The notes under the pieces are model-generated. The model worked only from the letters and a program-made list of their open reading frames with translations. It searched no databases and was not told where the DNA came from. 64,000 nt of DNA from Pelomonas sp. BJYL3. Its GTDB lineage: Bacteria > Pseudomonadota > Gammaproteobacteria > Burkholderiales > Burkholderiaceae_C. The number at the start of each line of letters is the position of its first letter. The stretch's first letter is position 1. The translations under genes were made by a program, and so were the position numbers. The DNA is taken from assembly GCF_027257975.1 (NCBI RefSeq), contig NZ_JANZKX010000003.1, forward strand, positions 62,001-126,000, read 5' to 3'. Shown one piece after another: positions 34,030-43,386 of the stretch.

Positions 34030-35327
34030 TCTTTCTCTCCGTCTTCCGCCAGTCGGCTGACCAGCACTTTGTCCACACGCTTGCCATCGAGGTCCACGAC
34101 CTCGAATCTCCAGGCGTTCCACTCCACCACATCGGCCGTGCGCGGCAAGCGCCCCAGCAGCAGCATCACCATGCCGGCCAGGGTGTTGTAGCGCCCACGA
34201 TCCTCTTCGGGCAGTTCCTTCAGACCCAGGCGGTCCTTGAGCTCGGGCACGGGGATCAGGCCGTCCATCAGCCAGCTCCCGTCCTCGCGCTGCACCGCCC
34301 AGGCATCGCCATCGCCGGGCGCATTGAACTCGCCCGCGATCGCTTCCAAGACATCACGCACAGAGATCACGCCCTGCACTTCACCGTATTCATCGACCAC
34401 GAAGACCAGGGGCGCATTGGACGCCCGGAAGTGCTCCAGCAGCTCCATGCCCGAGAGGGTCTCCGGCACGAAGACCGAGGGCTCCAGGTCTTCGCCAAGG
34501 GCCAGGTCTTGCCCCGCCAGCACGCGCGCCAGCAGGCCCTGGGCGGTGGCAATGCCCAGCACGTCGTCCAGCCCGCCGCGGCAGACAGGGTAGCGGCTGT
34601 AGCCGTGGGCCTGCAGCATCTTGAGCACGGCCTCGGGCGTGTCCTCGACGTCCAGCCAGGCGATCTCGCCGCGGGGGATCATCATGGAGCCGATCTGGCG
34701 CTCGTCCAGGCGGAAGACGTTGCGCACCATCTGGTGCTCGTGCTGCTCGATGACACCGGCGTCCAGGCCCTCTTCCAGGCTGGCGGCGATCTCCTCTTCG
34801 GTCACGCTGCGCTGGGCCTTGCCGCGCAGGCCCATCAGGCCCAGCGTGGCCTCCGTGCAGAAGCTCAGGAAGCGCACCAGCGGGCGGGCCACCACCGAGA
34901 GGAACTCCATGGGCGGCGCCACCATGCGGGCCACGGTCTCGGGGTAGATCTGGCCCAGGCGCTTGGGCACCAGCTCGCCGAAGATGATGGTCACCACGGT
35001 GATGATCAACACCACCAGCGCGGTGGCGGTGACCTCCAGGGCGCGGTCGTGCAGGGGCGTGACGGTCTTCAGCCAGGCGGCCAGCGGTGCCGAGAAGGCC
35101 GCGTCGCCCACGATGCCGTTGAGCACGCCGATCGAGGTGATGCCGATCTGGACGGTCGAGAGGAACTTGGTGGGGTCGTCGTGCAGGTCCATGGCGGCCT
35201 GCGCCCCGGACTCACCCGACTCCACCAGCACCTGCAACCGCGCCTTGCGACTGGCCGACAGGGCCATTTCAGACATCGCGAAGAAACCGTTGAGCAGCAG
35301 CAGAAAGAGAAGTAAGGCGGTATCCAT
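34026..35327 (-). CDS. CNNM/CorC-HlyC family membrane protein
   Basis: A 433-residue inner-membrane protein. DUF21 (CNNM) domain at about residues 1-190 with TM helices (ALLLFLLLLNGFFAMSEMALS, VLIITVVTIIFGELVPKR), a pair of CBS motifs at about 210-330 (MMIPRGEIAWLDVEDT, then PLVFVVDEYGEVQGVISVRDVLEAI) and a CorC_HlyC transporter-associated domain at about 345-425. Such proteins are linked to Mg2+/Co2+ or Na+-coupled ion export. The start at 35327 (MDTALLL) is chosen for its membrane helix. It overlaps sapC by ATGA. A one-mismatch 14-mer is inside at 34499-34512, encoding GQDLA. Confidence 0.9.
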   Translation of the reverse strand: MDTALLLFLLLLNGFFAMSEMALSASRKARLQVLVESGESGAQAAMDLHDDPTKFLSTVQIGITSIGVLNGIVGDAAFSAPLAAWLKTVTPLHDRALEVTATALVVLIITVVTIIFGELVPKRLGQIYPETVARMVAPPMEFLSVVARPLVRFLSFCTEATLGLMGLRGKAQRSVTEEEIAASLEEGLDAGVIEQHEHQMVRNVFRLDERQIGSMMIPRGEIAWLDVEDTPEAVLKMLQAHGYSRYPVCRGGLDDVLGIATAQGLLARVLAGQDLALGEDLEPSVFVPETLSGMELLEHFRASNAPLVFVVDEYGEVQGVISVRDVLEAIAGEFNAPGDGDAWAVQREDGSWLMDGLIPVPELKDRLGLKELPEEDRGRYNTLAGMVMLLLGRLPRTADVVEWNAWRFEVVDLDGKRVDKVLVSRLAEDGEKE

Positions 35328-35445
35328 GGGGGGCGCCGGGCGGCAGGAGCATTTCGGGGGAAACCCTGGCCAGGCGCGAAAAAACCAGTCGAAGCGCGCA
35401 AGCGTAGCAGAAGCCCGTGGCGTTTCCGACCGCACAATCCCGGTG

Positions 35446-36273
35446 ATGAACTACCTGATCGGTGACCTGCAGGGCTGCTGCGATGCGCTGGAGCGCCTGC
35501 TGCTAACCCTGGACTTCTCCCCTTCGCGCGACCGCATCCACTGCCTGGGCGACCTGGTCAACCGCGGCCCCGCCTCGCTGCGCACCCTGCGCCGCCTGCA
35601 GGGCATGGGCGATGCCGCACAGTGCCTGCTGGGCAACCATGACCTGCACCTGCTGGCCACCGCGCACGGCGTGCGCAAGCCCGGCAAGAGCGACACCGTG
35701 CGCGACATCCTCGAGGCCCCCGACCGCGACGCCCTGCTGGACTGGCTGCGCCATCAGCGCATGGCGGCCGAAGCGCAGGGCTGGCTGCTGGTCCATGCCG
35801 GCGTCGTGCCGCAGTGGGACCGCGCACAGACGCTCGCGCTGGCGGCGGAGGTCGAATCCCTGCTGCGCGGCCCGGAGCTCGCCGGCTTCCTCCACGAGAT
35901 GTACGGCAACGAGCCGGACCGCTGGCAGGACGGCCTCCAGGGCACGGCCCGGCTGCGCTTCATCGTCAATGTGCTCACCCGCATCCGCTTCTGCTCGGCC
36001 GAGGGCCAGCTGGAGTTCAAGACCAAGGACGGCGCCGGCGAGGCGCCGCCGGGCTTCATGCCCTGGTTCGAGGTGCCCGGCCGGCGCAGCGCGGGCCAGC
36101 CCATCGCCTTCGGCCACTGGTCCACCCTGGGCCTTCAGCAGCGGCACGACCTGCTGGCGCTGGACACCGGCTGCGTCTGGGGCGGCTCGCTGAGCGCAGC
36201 GGCGCTGGATGCCCAGGGCCGCGTCAGCGACATCATCCAGGTGCGCTGCGCGCAGGCACAGCAGCCGGGCTGA
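35446..36273 (+). CDS. apaH: symmetrical bis(5'-nucleosyl)-tetraphosphatase
   Basis: A 275-residue metallophosphatase that splits Ap4A to two ADP. All calcineurin-like motifs are present: GDLQGCCDAL (start), GDLVNRGP (about residues 35-42), LLGNHDLHLLA (about 62-72), VHAGVVPQW (about 116-124) and a late GHWSTLG. Length matches E. coli ApaH (280). The start is the ATG at 35446; the longer frame covers the promoter and the divergent transporter. Not in an apaG/ksgA cluster here. It converges with a LysR gene 9 bases away. Confidence 0.95.
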   Translation: MNYLIGDLQGCCDALERLLLTLDFSPSRDRIHCLGDLVNRGPASLRTLRRLQGMGDAAQCLLGNHDLHLLATAHGVRKPGKSDTVRDILEAPDRDALLDWLRHQRMAAEAQGWLLVHAGVVPQWDRAQTLALAAEVESLLRGPELAGFLHEMYGNEPDRWQDGLQGTARLRFIVNVLTRIRFCSAEGQLEFKTKDGAGEAPPGFMPWFEVPGRRSAGQPIAFGHWSTLGLQQRHDLLALDTGCVWGGSLSAAALDAQGRVSDIIQVRCAQAQQPG

Positions 36274-36282
36274 GGCGGGTCC

Positions 36283-37176
36283 TCAGGCGCCCCGCCCCTC
36301 GATCAGGTCCAGCAAGGGCCGCGTTCCTTCGTACAGCGCGTCCAGCAGCAGGCGGATGCGCGGCACCTTGCGCAGCTCCGGGCGTGTCAGCAGCCACAGC
36401 TCGCTGCGCCAGTCCCGGGGCGGGTCAAAGACGCGGCGCAGGCCCGGATCGGCATCGCCCAGGAAGCAGGGGATCGCCCCCAGGCCCAGCCCCTGGCGGA
36501 CAAACTGGTGGACATGCACCAGCGAATGGGTGCGGATGCACACCTGCTGCCCCAGGCCCTGCTGCTCCAGCCAGCGCGCCGAATCGAGGTGGGCGAGCGT
36601 CTCGTCGACCCCCACCCACGGCAGGGTGTCCAGCCGGTCCGCCCGGACGCCGCCCAGCTTCTTCGAGGCATAGACCGTGGCCGCGACCCATCCCAGGCGC
36701 CGGCCCACCAGGGACTCGGGCGGGACGCCGCCGGTGCGCAGAGCCACGTCGGCATCCCCGTGGATCAGGTCGGTCAGCGTGTTGGCCGAGCCGACCTGCA
36801 GCTGCACCTGGGCCCGGCTCTGGTAGGACGCCAGCAGGGCGGGCAGCGGTCCGCTCATCCAGGTGTCACCCGCACTCAGGCGCACGAGGCCGCCGGGCCA
36901 GGCTTGGCGGCTCCTCACGCTGTGCGTCAGCGCCTGCACCTCCTGGGCCATGCGCTGCGCCAGCGCGACGACCTCCTGGCCGGCACTCGTGGGCCTGTAG
37001 CCCGCCCGGCCCCGTTCGAAGAGGCGCACGCCGAGCTGGCGCTCCGCGGCCTGCAGCCGCCGGTACAGCGTGGCCGCGCTGATGCCCAGCGGTCCCGCCG
37101 CAGCCTCCAGCCCGCCCGCCCTGGCCAGCTGGGCGAGCAGGCGCAGGTCGTCCCAGTCCGGCATCGAGTCCTTCAT
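36283..37176 (-). CDS. LysR family transcriptional regulator
   Basis: 297 residues with an N-terminal winged HTH (residues 8-66; WDDLRLLAQLARAGGLEAAA, then GPLGISAATLYRRLQAAERQ) and a C-terminal substrate-binding domain of LysR type. It is divergent from a PaiB-type FMN-binding gene across a 138-bp gap, the typical arrangement for a LysR regulator and its target. The effector is unknown. Confidence 0.87.
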   Translation of the reverse strand: MKDSMPDWDDLRLLAQLARAGGLEAAAGPLGISAATLYRRLQAAERQLGVRLFERGRAGYRPTSAGQEVVALAQRMAQEVQALTHSVRSRQAWPGGLVRLSAGDTWMSGPLPALLASYQSRAQVQLQVGSANTLTDLIHGDADVALRTGGVPPESLVGRRLGWVAATVYASKKLGGVRADRLDTLPWVGVDETLAHLDSARWLEQQGLGQQVCIRTHSLVHVHQFVRQGLGLGAIPCFLGDADPGLRRVFDPPRDWRSELWLLTRPELRKVPRIRLLLDALYEGTRPLLDLIEGRGA

Positions 37177-37314
37177 CGCCGCTCCTTCCCTGGCTGCCGT
37201 CGACGCGGCCTGAACAGAACAGCAATTTTGCCAGCCATGCTTGCAAATCTGCTGTGTGGTCGGCGCGCGGCAAGGCCAAGAATTCAGTCATCCACCCACT
37301 CGCCACGCCGCGCC

Positions 37315-37947
37315 ATGAACACCCCCGAGATCTTCCGCCCCCGCCATGCCAGCGAGATCGACCGCCTGATCGCCCACCACCCCCTGGCCCTGGTCATCAG
37401 CAGCGAGGGCACGCAGATCGAGGCCTCGCCCCTGCCGCTGGTCCTGCAGCGCGACGCCCGGGGCGAAGGCGTGCTCATCGGCCACTTCTCCCGGCACAAC
37501 CCGCAGCTGGCGCTGATCCGGCGCCAGCCGCGCGCCCTCGTGGCCTTCAGCGGGGCCCAGGGCTACATCTCCACCAGCTGGTTCCGCGACCGCCGCTACG
37601 CGCCCACCTGGAACTACGAGGCCGTGCACCTGCAGGTCCACATCACGCTGGAGGACAGCCCCGAGGCCGCGGCAGCCGCCCTGGACACCCTGGTCGCCCA
37701 CGTCGAGGCCCCCTACCCCCGCCCCTGGCATGCCAGCGAGATGGGCGCCCGCAAGGCGCAGCTCGCCCAGCACATCGTGGCCTTCAGGGCCCGCATCCTG
37801 GACACCCAGGCGCAGTTCAAGCTCGGCCAGGGTGATCCGCCCGAGGTGATGGAAGACACCTACGCCGGCCTCGAGCGCTACGGCCAGCACGCGCTGGCCC
37901 TGGCCATGCGCCGCCGCGAACGCCTGGAAGCCGGTCCGGCGACCTGA
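37315..37947 (+). CDS. PaiB-type FMN-binding negative transcriptional regulator
   Basis: A 210-residue protein of the PaiB/FMN-binding split-barrel family. The core is seen in HHPLALVISSEGTQIEASPL, GHFSRHNPQL, FSGAQGYISTSWF and APTWNYEAVHLQV, followed by the C-terminal EDTYAGLERYGQHALALAM. In Bacillus PaiB affects sporulation and protease genes with PaiA; in proteobacteria the role is less clear and a flavin- or heme-linked enzyme is possible. The ATG at 37315 gives the usual N terminus. Divergent from LysR; tRNA-Ser follows 40 bases after the stop. Confidence 0.87.
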   Translation: MNTPEIFRPRHASEIDRLIAHHPLALVISSEGTQIEASPLPLVLQRDARGEGVLIGHFSRHNPQLALIRRQPRALVAFSGAQGYISTSWFRDRRYAPTWNYEAVHLQVHITLEDSPEAAAAALDTLVAHVEAPYPRPWHASEMGARKAQLAQHIVAFRARILDTQAQFKLGQGDPPEVMEDTYAGLERYGQHALALAMRRRERLEAGPAT

Positions 37948-37987
37948 GCGGTGGCGATTGAAGGCTAGAATCCGCAGCGCTCCACCG

Positions 37988-38077
37988 GGAGACGTGGCCG
38001 AGTGGTTTAAGGCAGCGGTCTTGAAAACCGCCGAGGGCTTATCCCCTCCGTGAGTTCGAATCTCACCGTCTCCGCCA
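37988..38077 (+). tRNA. tRNA-Ser (TGA)
   Basis: A 90-nt class II tRNA with a long variable arm: acceptor GGAGACG/CGTCTCC, anticodon loop TTGAAAA (anticodon TGA), T arm GTTCGAA, encoded CCA. A -10-like TAGAAT lies at 37966-37971. Confidence 0.97.
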
Positions 38078-38161
38078 ACAATTCACGTGGCGCCCGAACA
38101 CCGCGGCGCTAGCATGGCCCCGGCCGCATCCTGCGGCTGACGCATCGCAGCAGTTCAACGC

Positions 38162-38665
38162 ATGCAGAGCCATCGCCGCCCCCTGGCCTTTCTTTCCGGA
38201 TTCGTCCTATACGTGGGCGGGCTCGCGGCCGCCGTGGCCGCGACCTCCACGCCGCTGAACTGGCTCCTGGTCGGACGCCTGGATGGCCTCGCGGTCTTCC
38301 TGCGCCTGCTGGGCCTGGCCCTGCCCTCGCTGCTGCTTGCCGTGGCCTGGACCTACTTCAGCCTGCGCACCCGCCAGCGCAGCCGGCGCAGCAGCTGGCT
38401 CTGGTATCGCATCGGCATGGGGCTGGCCATGGTGTTCACCTTCACCGCCGGCTTCTTCCTGCTGGCCGAGCTGGATGTCACCAAGGTCTGGTCGCCCTTC
38501 ACCCTGCTCACCTCGGCCCGCATGCCGCCCTTCTGGGGTCTGCAGAACAGCCTGGCCATCGTCGTGGGGGCCTGGCTGGGCTTTCGCCTGCTGCCTGCGC
38601 GCCAGCCCCATGGGCCGGGTGCGAGGGGCGCGACGCTGGATCCGGCGCTCAGCCGCCTGGACTGA
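38162..38665 (+). CDS. hypothetical membrane protein, 167 residues
   Basis: About four transmembrane segments: LAFLSGFVLYVGGLAAAVAA, LAVFLRLLGLALPSLLLAVAW, GMGLAMVFTFTAGFFLLAEL and LQNSLAIVVGAWLGFRLLP. A basic loop (RTRQRSRRSS) between helices 2 and 3 is likely cytoplasmic. No family recognised. The C-terminal codons overlap the 3' end of the convergent diguanylate cyclase gene by 17 bases, so the two could interfere with each other. Confidence 0.65.
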   Translation: MQSHRRPLAFLSGFVLYVGGLAAAVAATSTPLNWLLVGRLDGLAVFLRLLGLALPSLLLAVAWTYFSLRTRQRSRRSSWLWYRIGMGLAMVFTFTAGFFLLAELDVTKVWSPFTLLTSARMPPFWGLQNSLAIVVGAWLGFRLLPARQPHGPGARGATLDPALSRLD

Positions 38666-39773
38666 AGGCGCCCCGGCCCGCCATCACGATGCGATTGCGC
38701 CCTTGCGCCTTGGCGGCGTAGAGCGCCGCATCGGCCGCCGCCACCAGGCCGCCGGCCAGCTGCGGCAGCTGTGAGCTGGACAGCAGCTGGGAGAGCAGGG
38801 ACAGGCCCGCCGACAGCGTCACCGGCAGGCGCACGCCGTCCGGCAGCTCCACGCTGGTCTCGCACAGGGCGCGGCGGATCCGCTCGGCGGTCTCCAGAGC
38901 ATGCTCGTCAGGGCAGCGCGGCAGCAGCACGACGAACTCCTCGCCGCCGTAGCGGGCGATGGTGTCGCCGGCCCGCAGCTGCTGGCGGATGCGCTGGCCG
39001 ACCTGGCGCAGCACCTCGTCGCCCACGGGATGGCCGTAGCTGTCGTTGATGCGCTTGAAGTGGTCGACGTCCAGGAACAGGCAGGCCAGCCCATGGCCGT
39101 GGCGCTGCGCCTCCCCCACCTCGATGGGGCAGCGCTGCTCGAAGTAGCGCCGGTTGTGCAGCCCGGTCAGGGCATCGGTGATGCCGGCCTGGCGCAGGCG
39201 TTCCTGGTTGAGCACGTTGTCCAGACAGATCGCGACGACGGCCGCCAGGCGCTCCAGAAACTCGGTGCCGGCGTCGACCTCGTAGCGGGACACGTCCCGG
39301 CTGGCGAACTGGAGGCTGCCGATCAGCTGGCCCTGCCGCACCAGGGGCAGCACAGCGCAGGAAGCCAGGCCAGGCACGCGCTCCGGTCCGAACAGGGCCG
39401 CATGGCGCCAGGACTGGAACTGCCCCAGCGCGGGCCGCTGGCCCAGCTGCAGCAGCAGAGGCTGCTCGGAGGCCGTGCCCAGGAGCTGGAGCCCAGGCAG
39501 CGAGGCCGCCAGATCCGTGCCGGCTTCGTCCAGGCAGCGCTGAAGATCGCCACCGGCGTCCAGCAGGCACAGGCCCACGGCGTCCAGCTCGAAGCTCTCG
39601 CGGTAGTCCTGCAGGATCACGCGCAGCAGATCCGGCAGCGAGCCTGCGCCGATGAGGGCATGCTCCAGACGCTCGAAGCGCCGCAGCTTCTCCTCGTTGC
39701 TGCGCGCCTGCTGCAGCAGGGATTCCAGGCGTCGACGGAGCTGGTCGTTCTGGGCTTGGAGCGCCTCGGTCAT
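38649..39773 (-). CDS. diguanylate cyclase (GAF + GGDEF)
   Basis: 374 residues: an N-terminal coiled coil (about 1-35, LQAQNDQLRRRLESLLQQAR), a GAF/DUF484-like sensor (about 45-185) and a GGDEF domain (about 200-365). The active-site loop is GGEEF (ARYGGEEFVVLLP, about residues 273-277), and TDALTGLHNRRYFEQR and CLFLDVDHFKRINDSYGHPVG supply the Mg and GTP contacts, so the cyclase should be active. No transmembrane segment, so soluble. An inhibitory I-site RxxD is not obvious. Two c-di-GMP phosphodiesterases (HD-GYP, EAL) lie within 10 kb. Confidence 0.9.
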   Translation of the reverse strand: MTEALQAQNDQLRRRLESLLQQARSNEEKLRRFERLEHALIGAGSLPDLLRVILQDYRESFELDAVGLCLLDAGGDLQRCLDEAGTDLAASLPGLQLLGTASEQPLLLQLGQRPALGQFQSWRHAALFGPERVPGLASCAVLPLVRQGQLIGSLQFASRDVSRYEVDAGTEFLERLAAVVAICLDNVLNQERLRQAGITDALTGLHNRRYFEQRCPIEVGEAQRHGHGLACLFLDVDHFKRINDSYGHPVGDEVLRQVGQRIRQQLRAGDTIARYGGEEFVVLLPRCPDEHALETAERIRRALCETSVELPDGVRLPVTLSAGLSLLSQLLSSSQLPQLAGGLVAAADAALYAAKAQGRNRIVMAGRGAFSPGG

Positions 39774-39864
39774 GCGATGAAGGGCGGGGAAGATGAGGCC
39801 TCGGGGGCGGATGCGGCAACTGTAGCGGCATGCGCCCGGGATGGCCCCGGCAAGCAGGCCAGAC

Positions 39865-41865
39865 TCAGTAGTTCAGCACGAAGCGGCTCTGGAAACGCCG
39901 TCCCTGCGAGTCCGCCGCGGTCAGCCAGAGCTCGCTGGTCGTCGGCGTGGCGCCACCGGGCAGCACGCTGGGGCCCAGGGTCTGCTCGGTGCTCACCGGC
40001 AGGGCCAGCTTGATCTCGCGGATGGAGGGCGCAGCCGGGTCGGTGGCCTGCACGAGCCGCATGCTCAGCATTCGCATGTCCGGGTTGGCAGCGGCCCACT
40101 TGGCCCAGCTGTACTTGCGCCCGAAGCTGAGCTGGCGGCCCAGCAGGGCGCTGGTGGCGAGCTCGTCGATCATCGGGAAGCGGCTGGTCGCGGGGGCGAC
40201 GGGCACCTCGGCGCGCAGGTAGGCCGGCTGGGTCCGGGCCGTGCTGCCGGGCGGCGTGAAGCTGACGCTGTACTTGGCCGAGCGCTGGGCGTCCGCCCCG
40301 CCGATCCAGCCGACGCTGTCCTGCAGCAGGGCGTAGTCCGTGGCCTGCCCGGTGGCCGTGGTGCTGGTGGCACCGGGGACCTTGGTGATGCACATGCGCG
40401 CACGGGCACAGTAGGCCATGGCAATCGCGAAGCCGTTGGGCGTCTGCACCACGCCGCTGTCCAGGGCACTGGTGATGGGGGCGTCCAGCGTCTGGCCCTG
40501 CAGGTCCAGCTGCACGCCGGCGCGCGGATTGACCGTGGTGCCGGATTTCAGGCTGCCATCGCCCCCGAAGCTCGCCACGGTCATGGGGATGACGTTGAAC
40601 TCCAGCGCGCGCCCGTTGCCGTAGAGCCGCCAGGACGGCACGCCCGCGGTGGTGGACTTGAGGTAGTTGACCGTGGTCTGGAAGATGTCCAGCACCTTGC
40701 CGGCGCTGTCCGTCACGTAGGCGCTGACCTGCAGACGGGTGCAGTTGCCGGAGGCGAACACATCGTCCAGGCAGGCCACGATCTGGAATCGGCCCAGCTG
40801 CTGGTTCTTGCTGGCCAGGTCCGCGAAGTACAGGGCCATGGAGTTCTTGTCCCGGCTGTCATTGACGGTGAAGGCCGAGAGCAGGCTGTGGCTGCTGATC
40901 GCGCTGGCCGAGAGGCCCTGGGCCAGCATCTTGTTGATCGCAGCCGGCAGCTCGTCCAGGCTGGCCGCGTTGGGCAGCAGGGTGGTGGCGCCGGTCGTGG
41001 CCTTGAGCGTGCTGGTGACGGCGTTGAGCGGCGTGGCCGAGCTGCCCTTGGCCAGCTCGGCCTTCAGCGCGGGCAGGTCCACCACCACCTCGACAGGCGC
41101 GCCCGGCTTGAGCTTGTTGGCCAGCAGCAGCTGCGGCGCACCGGCACTGCTGCTGCCCAGGTCCACCCGCAGGGCCTCGATCAGCAGGTCCAGCGCGCCC
41201 TTGTTCGCGGCGAAGCTGGCGTCGCCAAGCAGGTCCAGGGTGGTGGCGTCTGTGATCTTGGCGTCGCTGATATTGGACTTGATCAGGGTCTTGAGGAAGT
41301 CCGAGGCAGCCGCGAGCTGGGTGCCGACGAGGGCCACGGCGCTGCTGTTGCCCGCCACATCGTTGAACACGGTGCCGGGCGCGTCGCCCACGGTCAGGGC
41401 CAGCAGGGCCTCGCTGAGGGGAGACACATTGGCCACCATGCTGGCCGAGGTCTTGGGCACCGCCGAGTGCAGCAGCACCATGTCGCCCAGGGCGTTGAGC
41501 CCCCGCACCTCCACCAGCAGGGGCGCCTGCGGGCTCTGCTTGCCGAGCGTGATCTTGTAGCTGCCATCGGTGGGATGGGTGCTGCCCGTGCCCACCGTGG
41601 CGCCGCTGGCGTCCAGCACCGTGACGCTGGCCGAGCCCAGCGGGGCGCCCGTGGCCGCCACGCCGCTGAGCACCGGCGGCGTGGTGCTGCCGGTGCCGGT
41701 GTCCGTGCCACTGCTGCCTCCGCCCCCTCCGCCGCCGCAGGCCACCAATGCAAAGGCCAGGCTCCAGCTGAGCCACCGACCGGCCGCAGGCAGGAGGCGC
41801 AAGGACGTGGAAGGACGCGAGGAGTGCAGGGGCGAGGCAGGCATGGTGGGCAGGGGCTGAGCCAT
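39865..41865 (-). CDS. large secreted lipoprotein, function unknown
   Basis: About 666 residues. N terminus: basic region, hydrophobic stretch LSWSLAFALVAC with lipobox Cys, then a Gly-run (GGGGGGGSSG) and a Thr/Ser/Gly linker typical of anchored surface lipoproteins. A carboxypeptidase-like or Ig-like strand pattern follows (VLSGVAATGAPLGSASVTVLD), then a long alpha/beta region with three or four cysteines (ACLDDVFASGNC, YCARARMC). No enzymatic motif seen. The start is uncertain: in-frame ATGs at 41922, 41865 and 41844 all fit; 41865 is chosen as a compromise. It is a strong candidate for a surface or adhesin-like lipoprotein, and c-di-GMP genes flank it on both sides. Confidence 0.75.
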   Translation of the reverse strand: MAQPLPTMPASPLHSSRPSTSLRLLPAAGRWLSWSLAFALVACGGGGGGGSSGTDTGTGSTTPPVLSGVAATGAPLGSASVTVLDASGATVGTGSTHPTDGSYKITLGKQSPQAPLLVEVRGLNALGDMVLLHSAVPKTSASMVANVSPLSEALLALTVGDAPGTVFNDVAGNSSAVALVGTQLAAASDFLKTLIKSNISDAKITDATTLDLLGDASFAANKGALDLLIEALRVDLGSSSAGAPQLLLANKLKPGAPVEVVVDLPALKAELAKGSSATPLNAVTSTLKATTGATTLLPNAASLDELPAAINKMLAQGLSASAISSHSLLSAFTVNDSRDKNSMALYFADLASKNQQLGRFQIVACLDDVFASGNCTRLQVSAYVTDSAGKVLDIFQTTVNYLKSTTAGVPSWRLYGNGRALEFNVIPMTVASFGGDGSLKSGTTVNPRAGVQLDLQGQTLDAPITSALDSGVVQTPNGFAIAMAYCARARMCITKVPGATSTTATGQATDYALLQDSVGWIGGADAQRSAKYSVSFTPPGSTARTQPAYLRAEVPVAPATSRFPMIDELATSALLGRQLSFGRKYSWAKWAAANPDMRMLSMRLVQATDPAAPSIREIKLALPVSTEQTLGPSVLPGGATPTTSELWLTAADSQGRRFQSRFVLNY

Positions 41866-41987
41866 CGTCAGGAGACGGATGGAGGCAGTATCCCGGCAGC
41901 CGCCGCCATGCGAAGGGCTCAAAAGCGCCGCTAAACAGCCGATATCGCGCGCCTTGGCCGACGGCAGCCCGTCAGACAGGGCCGCAG

Positions 41988-42000
41988 GGTCAGGCCTGCC
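41988..42000 (+). repeat. degenerate 14-mer at the HD-GYP stop codon
   Basis: GGGTCAGGCCTGC differs from the dispersed word by about two changes, and like the 8627 copy it spans the stop codon of a minus-strand gene. Confidence 0.5.
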
Positions 42001-43258
42001 CCGGCGCCTTCATCCAGAGTTCGTCCAGGTGCTTGAAGCCCCAGTCGGCGGGGTTCTCACGCGAGACGATGCGGTCCGTGGCCGAGGGCAGGTCCAGGTT
42101 GACCAGCTCCGTGGGGATGGGCAGCTGCGACTTGGTCGAGAAGAAGACCCGCACCAGCGGTGCCGTCAGGCGCACGGGGCTCTGCTCCACCACCACGGCC
42201 AGACGCCCGGAGTGCAGCTTCACCAGGGTCCCCACCGGGTAGATGCCCACGCTCTTGACGAAGGCCTGGAAGACGGCCGGGTCGAAGTGGCCCGTCCACT
42301 GCGCCATGCGCTGGATGGAGCCGGCGGGGTCCCAGGCGTTCTTGTAGGGGCGGGTGGAGGTGATGGCGTCGTAGACATCGCAGACCGCGCCCATGCGGGA
42401 CAGCAGCGAGATTTCCTCGCCCTTGAGCTTCTTGGGGTAGCCGCTGCCGTCGATCCTCTCGTGGTGGTGCAGGCAGACATCCAGCGCCGCAGCCGGCACA
42501 GCACCGCCCTCCAGCAGCATCTCGTAGCCGCGCACCGGGTGGGAGCGCATGACGGCGAACTCGTCGTCGGTCAGCTGCCCGGGCTTGTTGAGCACGTCGA
42601 TGGGCATGGCCATCTTGCCGACGTCATGCAGCAGACCCGCCAGGCCGGCCTCGCGCGTCTGGGCCTCGTCCAGGCCCATGTGCCGGGACAGGGACACCAT
42701 CAGGGCGCACACCGCCACCGAGTGCATGTAGGTGTAGTCGTCCTTGGTCTTGAGCCGGGCGAGGCTGATCAGCGCGGAGGGGTTGCGCGACACCGAATTG
42801 GCGACCTCCTCCACCAGCGGCAGGCACTGCTCGGAATCGATGGCCTTGCCCAGGCGAGCTTCGCCGAAGAGGTGGATGACGGCGGCCCGTGAACGGTTGA
42901 CGATCTGCGCGGCGCGGCCCATTTCGTCATGCAGGCTGGCGCGCATGCCGGGCGGCGTTGCGGCAGGCACAGGGGCGGCGGCCTGCGGCCGAGGCTCCTG
43001 GGGCTTGGCAGGCTGGGGCGCGGGTTCCGGCGCGGGCTCAGGCACCGGCTCGACCCTGGGCTCGGCCTCCTGGATGTCCAGGCCCTTCTCCACGTCAATC
43101 CAGACGGCGACCACACCGCTCTTGAGCAAGGCGTCGACCTCGCTCTGCTCGCGCAGCACGAACTTGGTCTTCCAGAAGGGGTGGGACAGCCATGAGCCTT
43201 CCATGGACTGCAAGAACATGCCGAGCCGGACGTGCTGGGTCGGTATTCTTTTGAGCAT
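41990..43258 (-). CDS. HD-GYP c-di-GMP phosphodiesterase with DUF3391
   Basis: 422 residues: an N-terminal DUF3391 domain (about 1-70), a Pro/Glu-rich linker (EPVPEPAPEPAPQPAKPQEP), then an HD-GYP domain. The HD motif is LLHDVGKMAMP near residue 210, and the GYP part is HHHERIDGSGYPKKL near residue 263, so all hydrolytic motifs are intact. It degrades c-di-GMP to GMP or pGpG. The start at 43258 (MLKRIPT) is chosen; the longer frame runs into the cytochrome c gene's terminator. Its stop codon is spanned by a degenerate 14-mer. Confidence 0.92.
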   Translation of the reverse strand: MLKRIPTQHVRLGMFLQSMEGSWLSHPFWKTKFVLREQSEVDALLKSGVVAVWIDVEKGLDIQEAEPRVEPVPEPAPEPAPQPAKPQEPRPQAAAPVPAATPPGMRASLHDEMGRAAQIVNRSRAAVIHLFGEARLGKAIDSEQCLPLVEEVANSVSRNPSALISLARLKTKDDYTYMHSVAVCALMVSLSRHMGLDEAQTREAGLAGLLHDVGKMAMPIDVLNKPGQLTDDEFAVMRSHPVRGYEMLLEGGAVPAAALDVCLHHHERIDGSGYPKKLKGEEISLLSRMGAVCDVYDAITSTRPYKNAWDPAGSIQRMAQWTGHFDPAVFQAFVKSVGIYPVGTLVKLHSGRLAVVVEQSPVRLTAPLVRVFFSTKSQLPIPTELVNLDLPSATDRIVSRENPADWGFKHLDELWMKAPGQA

Positions 43259-43339
43259 GGGAGGCGGGTAGGAACCGGAGCGGAAATCTGCCGCCCAGTA
43301 TCGACGGTGCCCCTCCCGATGAAAAGCCAAATCGGACAC

Positions 43340-43365
43340 AAAAAAGCCGCCTAGCGAGGCGGCTT
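43340..43365 (-). terminator. intrinsic terminator of the cytochrome c gene
   Basis: Minus-strand reading: AAGCCGCCT-CGCT-AGGCGGCTT ending in TTTTTTG, 20 bases after the cytochrome stop codon. Confidence 0.9.
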
Positions 43366-43386
43366 GATCCGACACCGTGCGGGCGC

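Noticed and set aside
39841..41934. Long plus-strand frame opposite the lipoprotein gene
   Set aside because: No signal or motif; the minus strand has a lipobox and coherent domain-like sequence.
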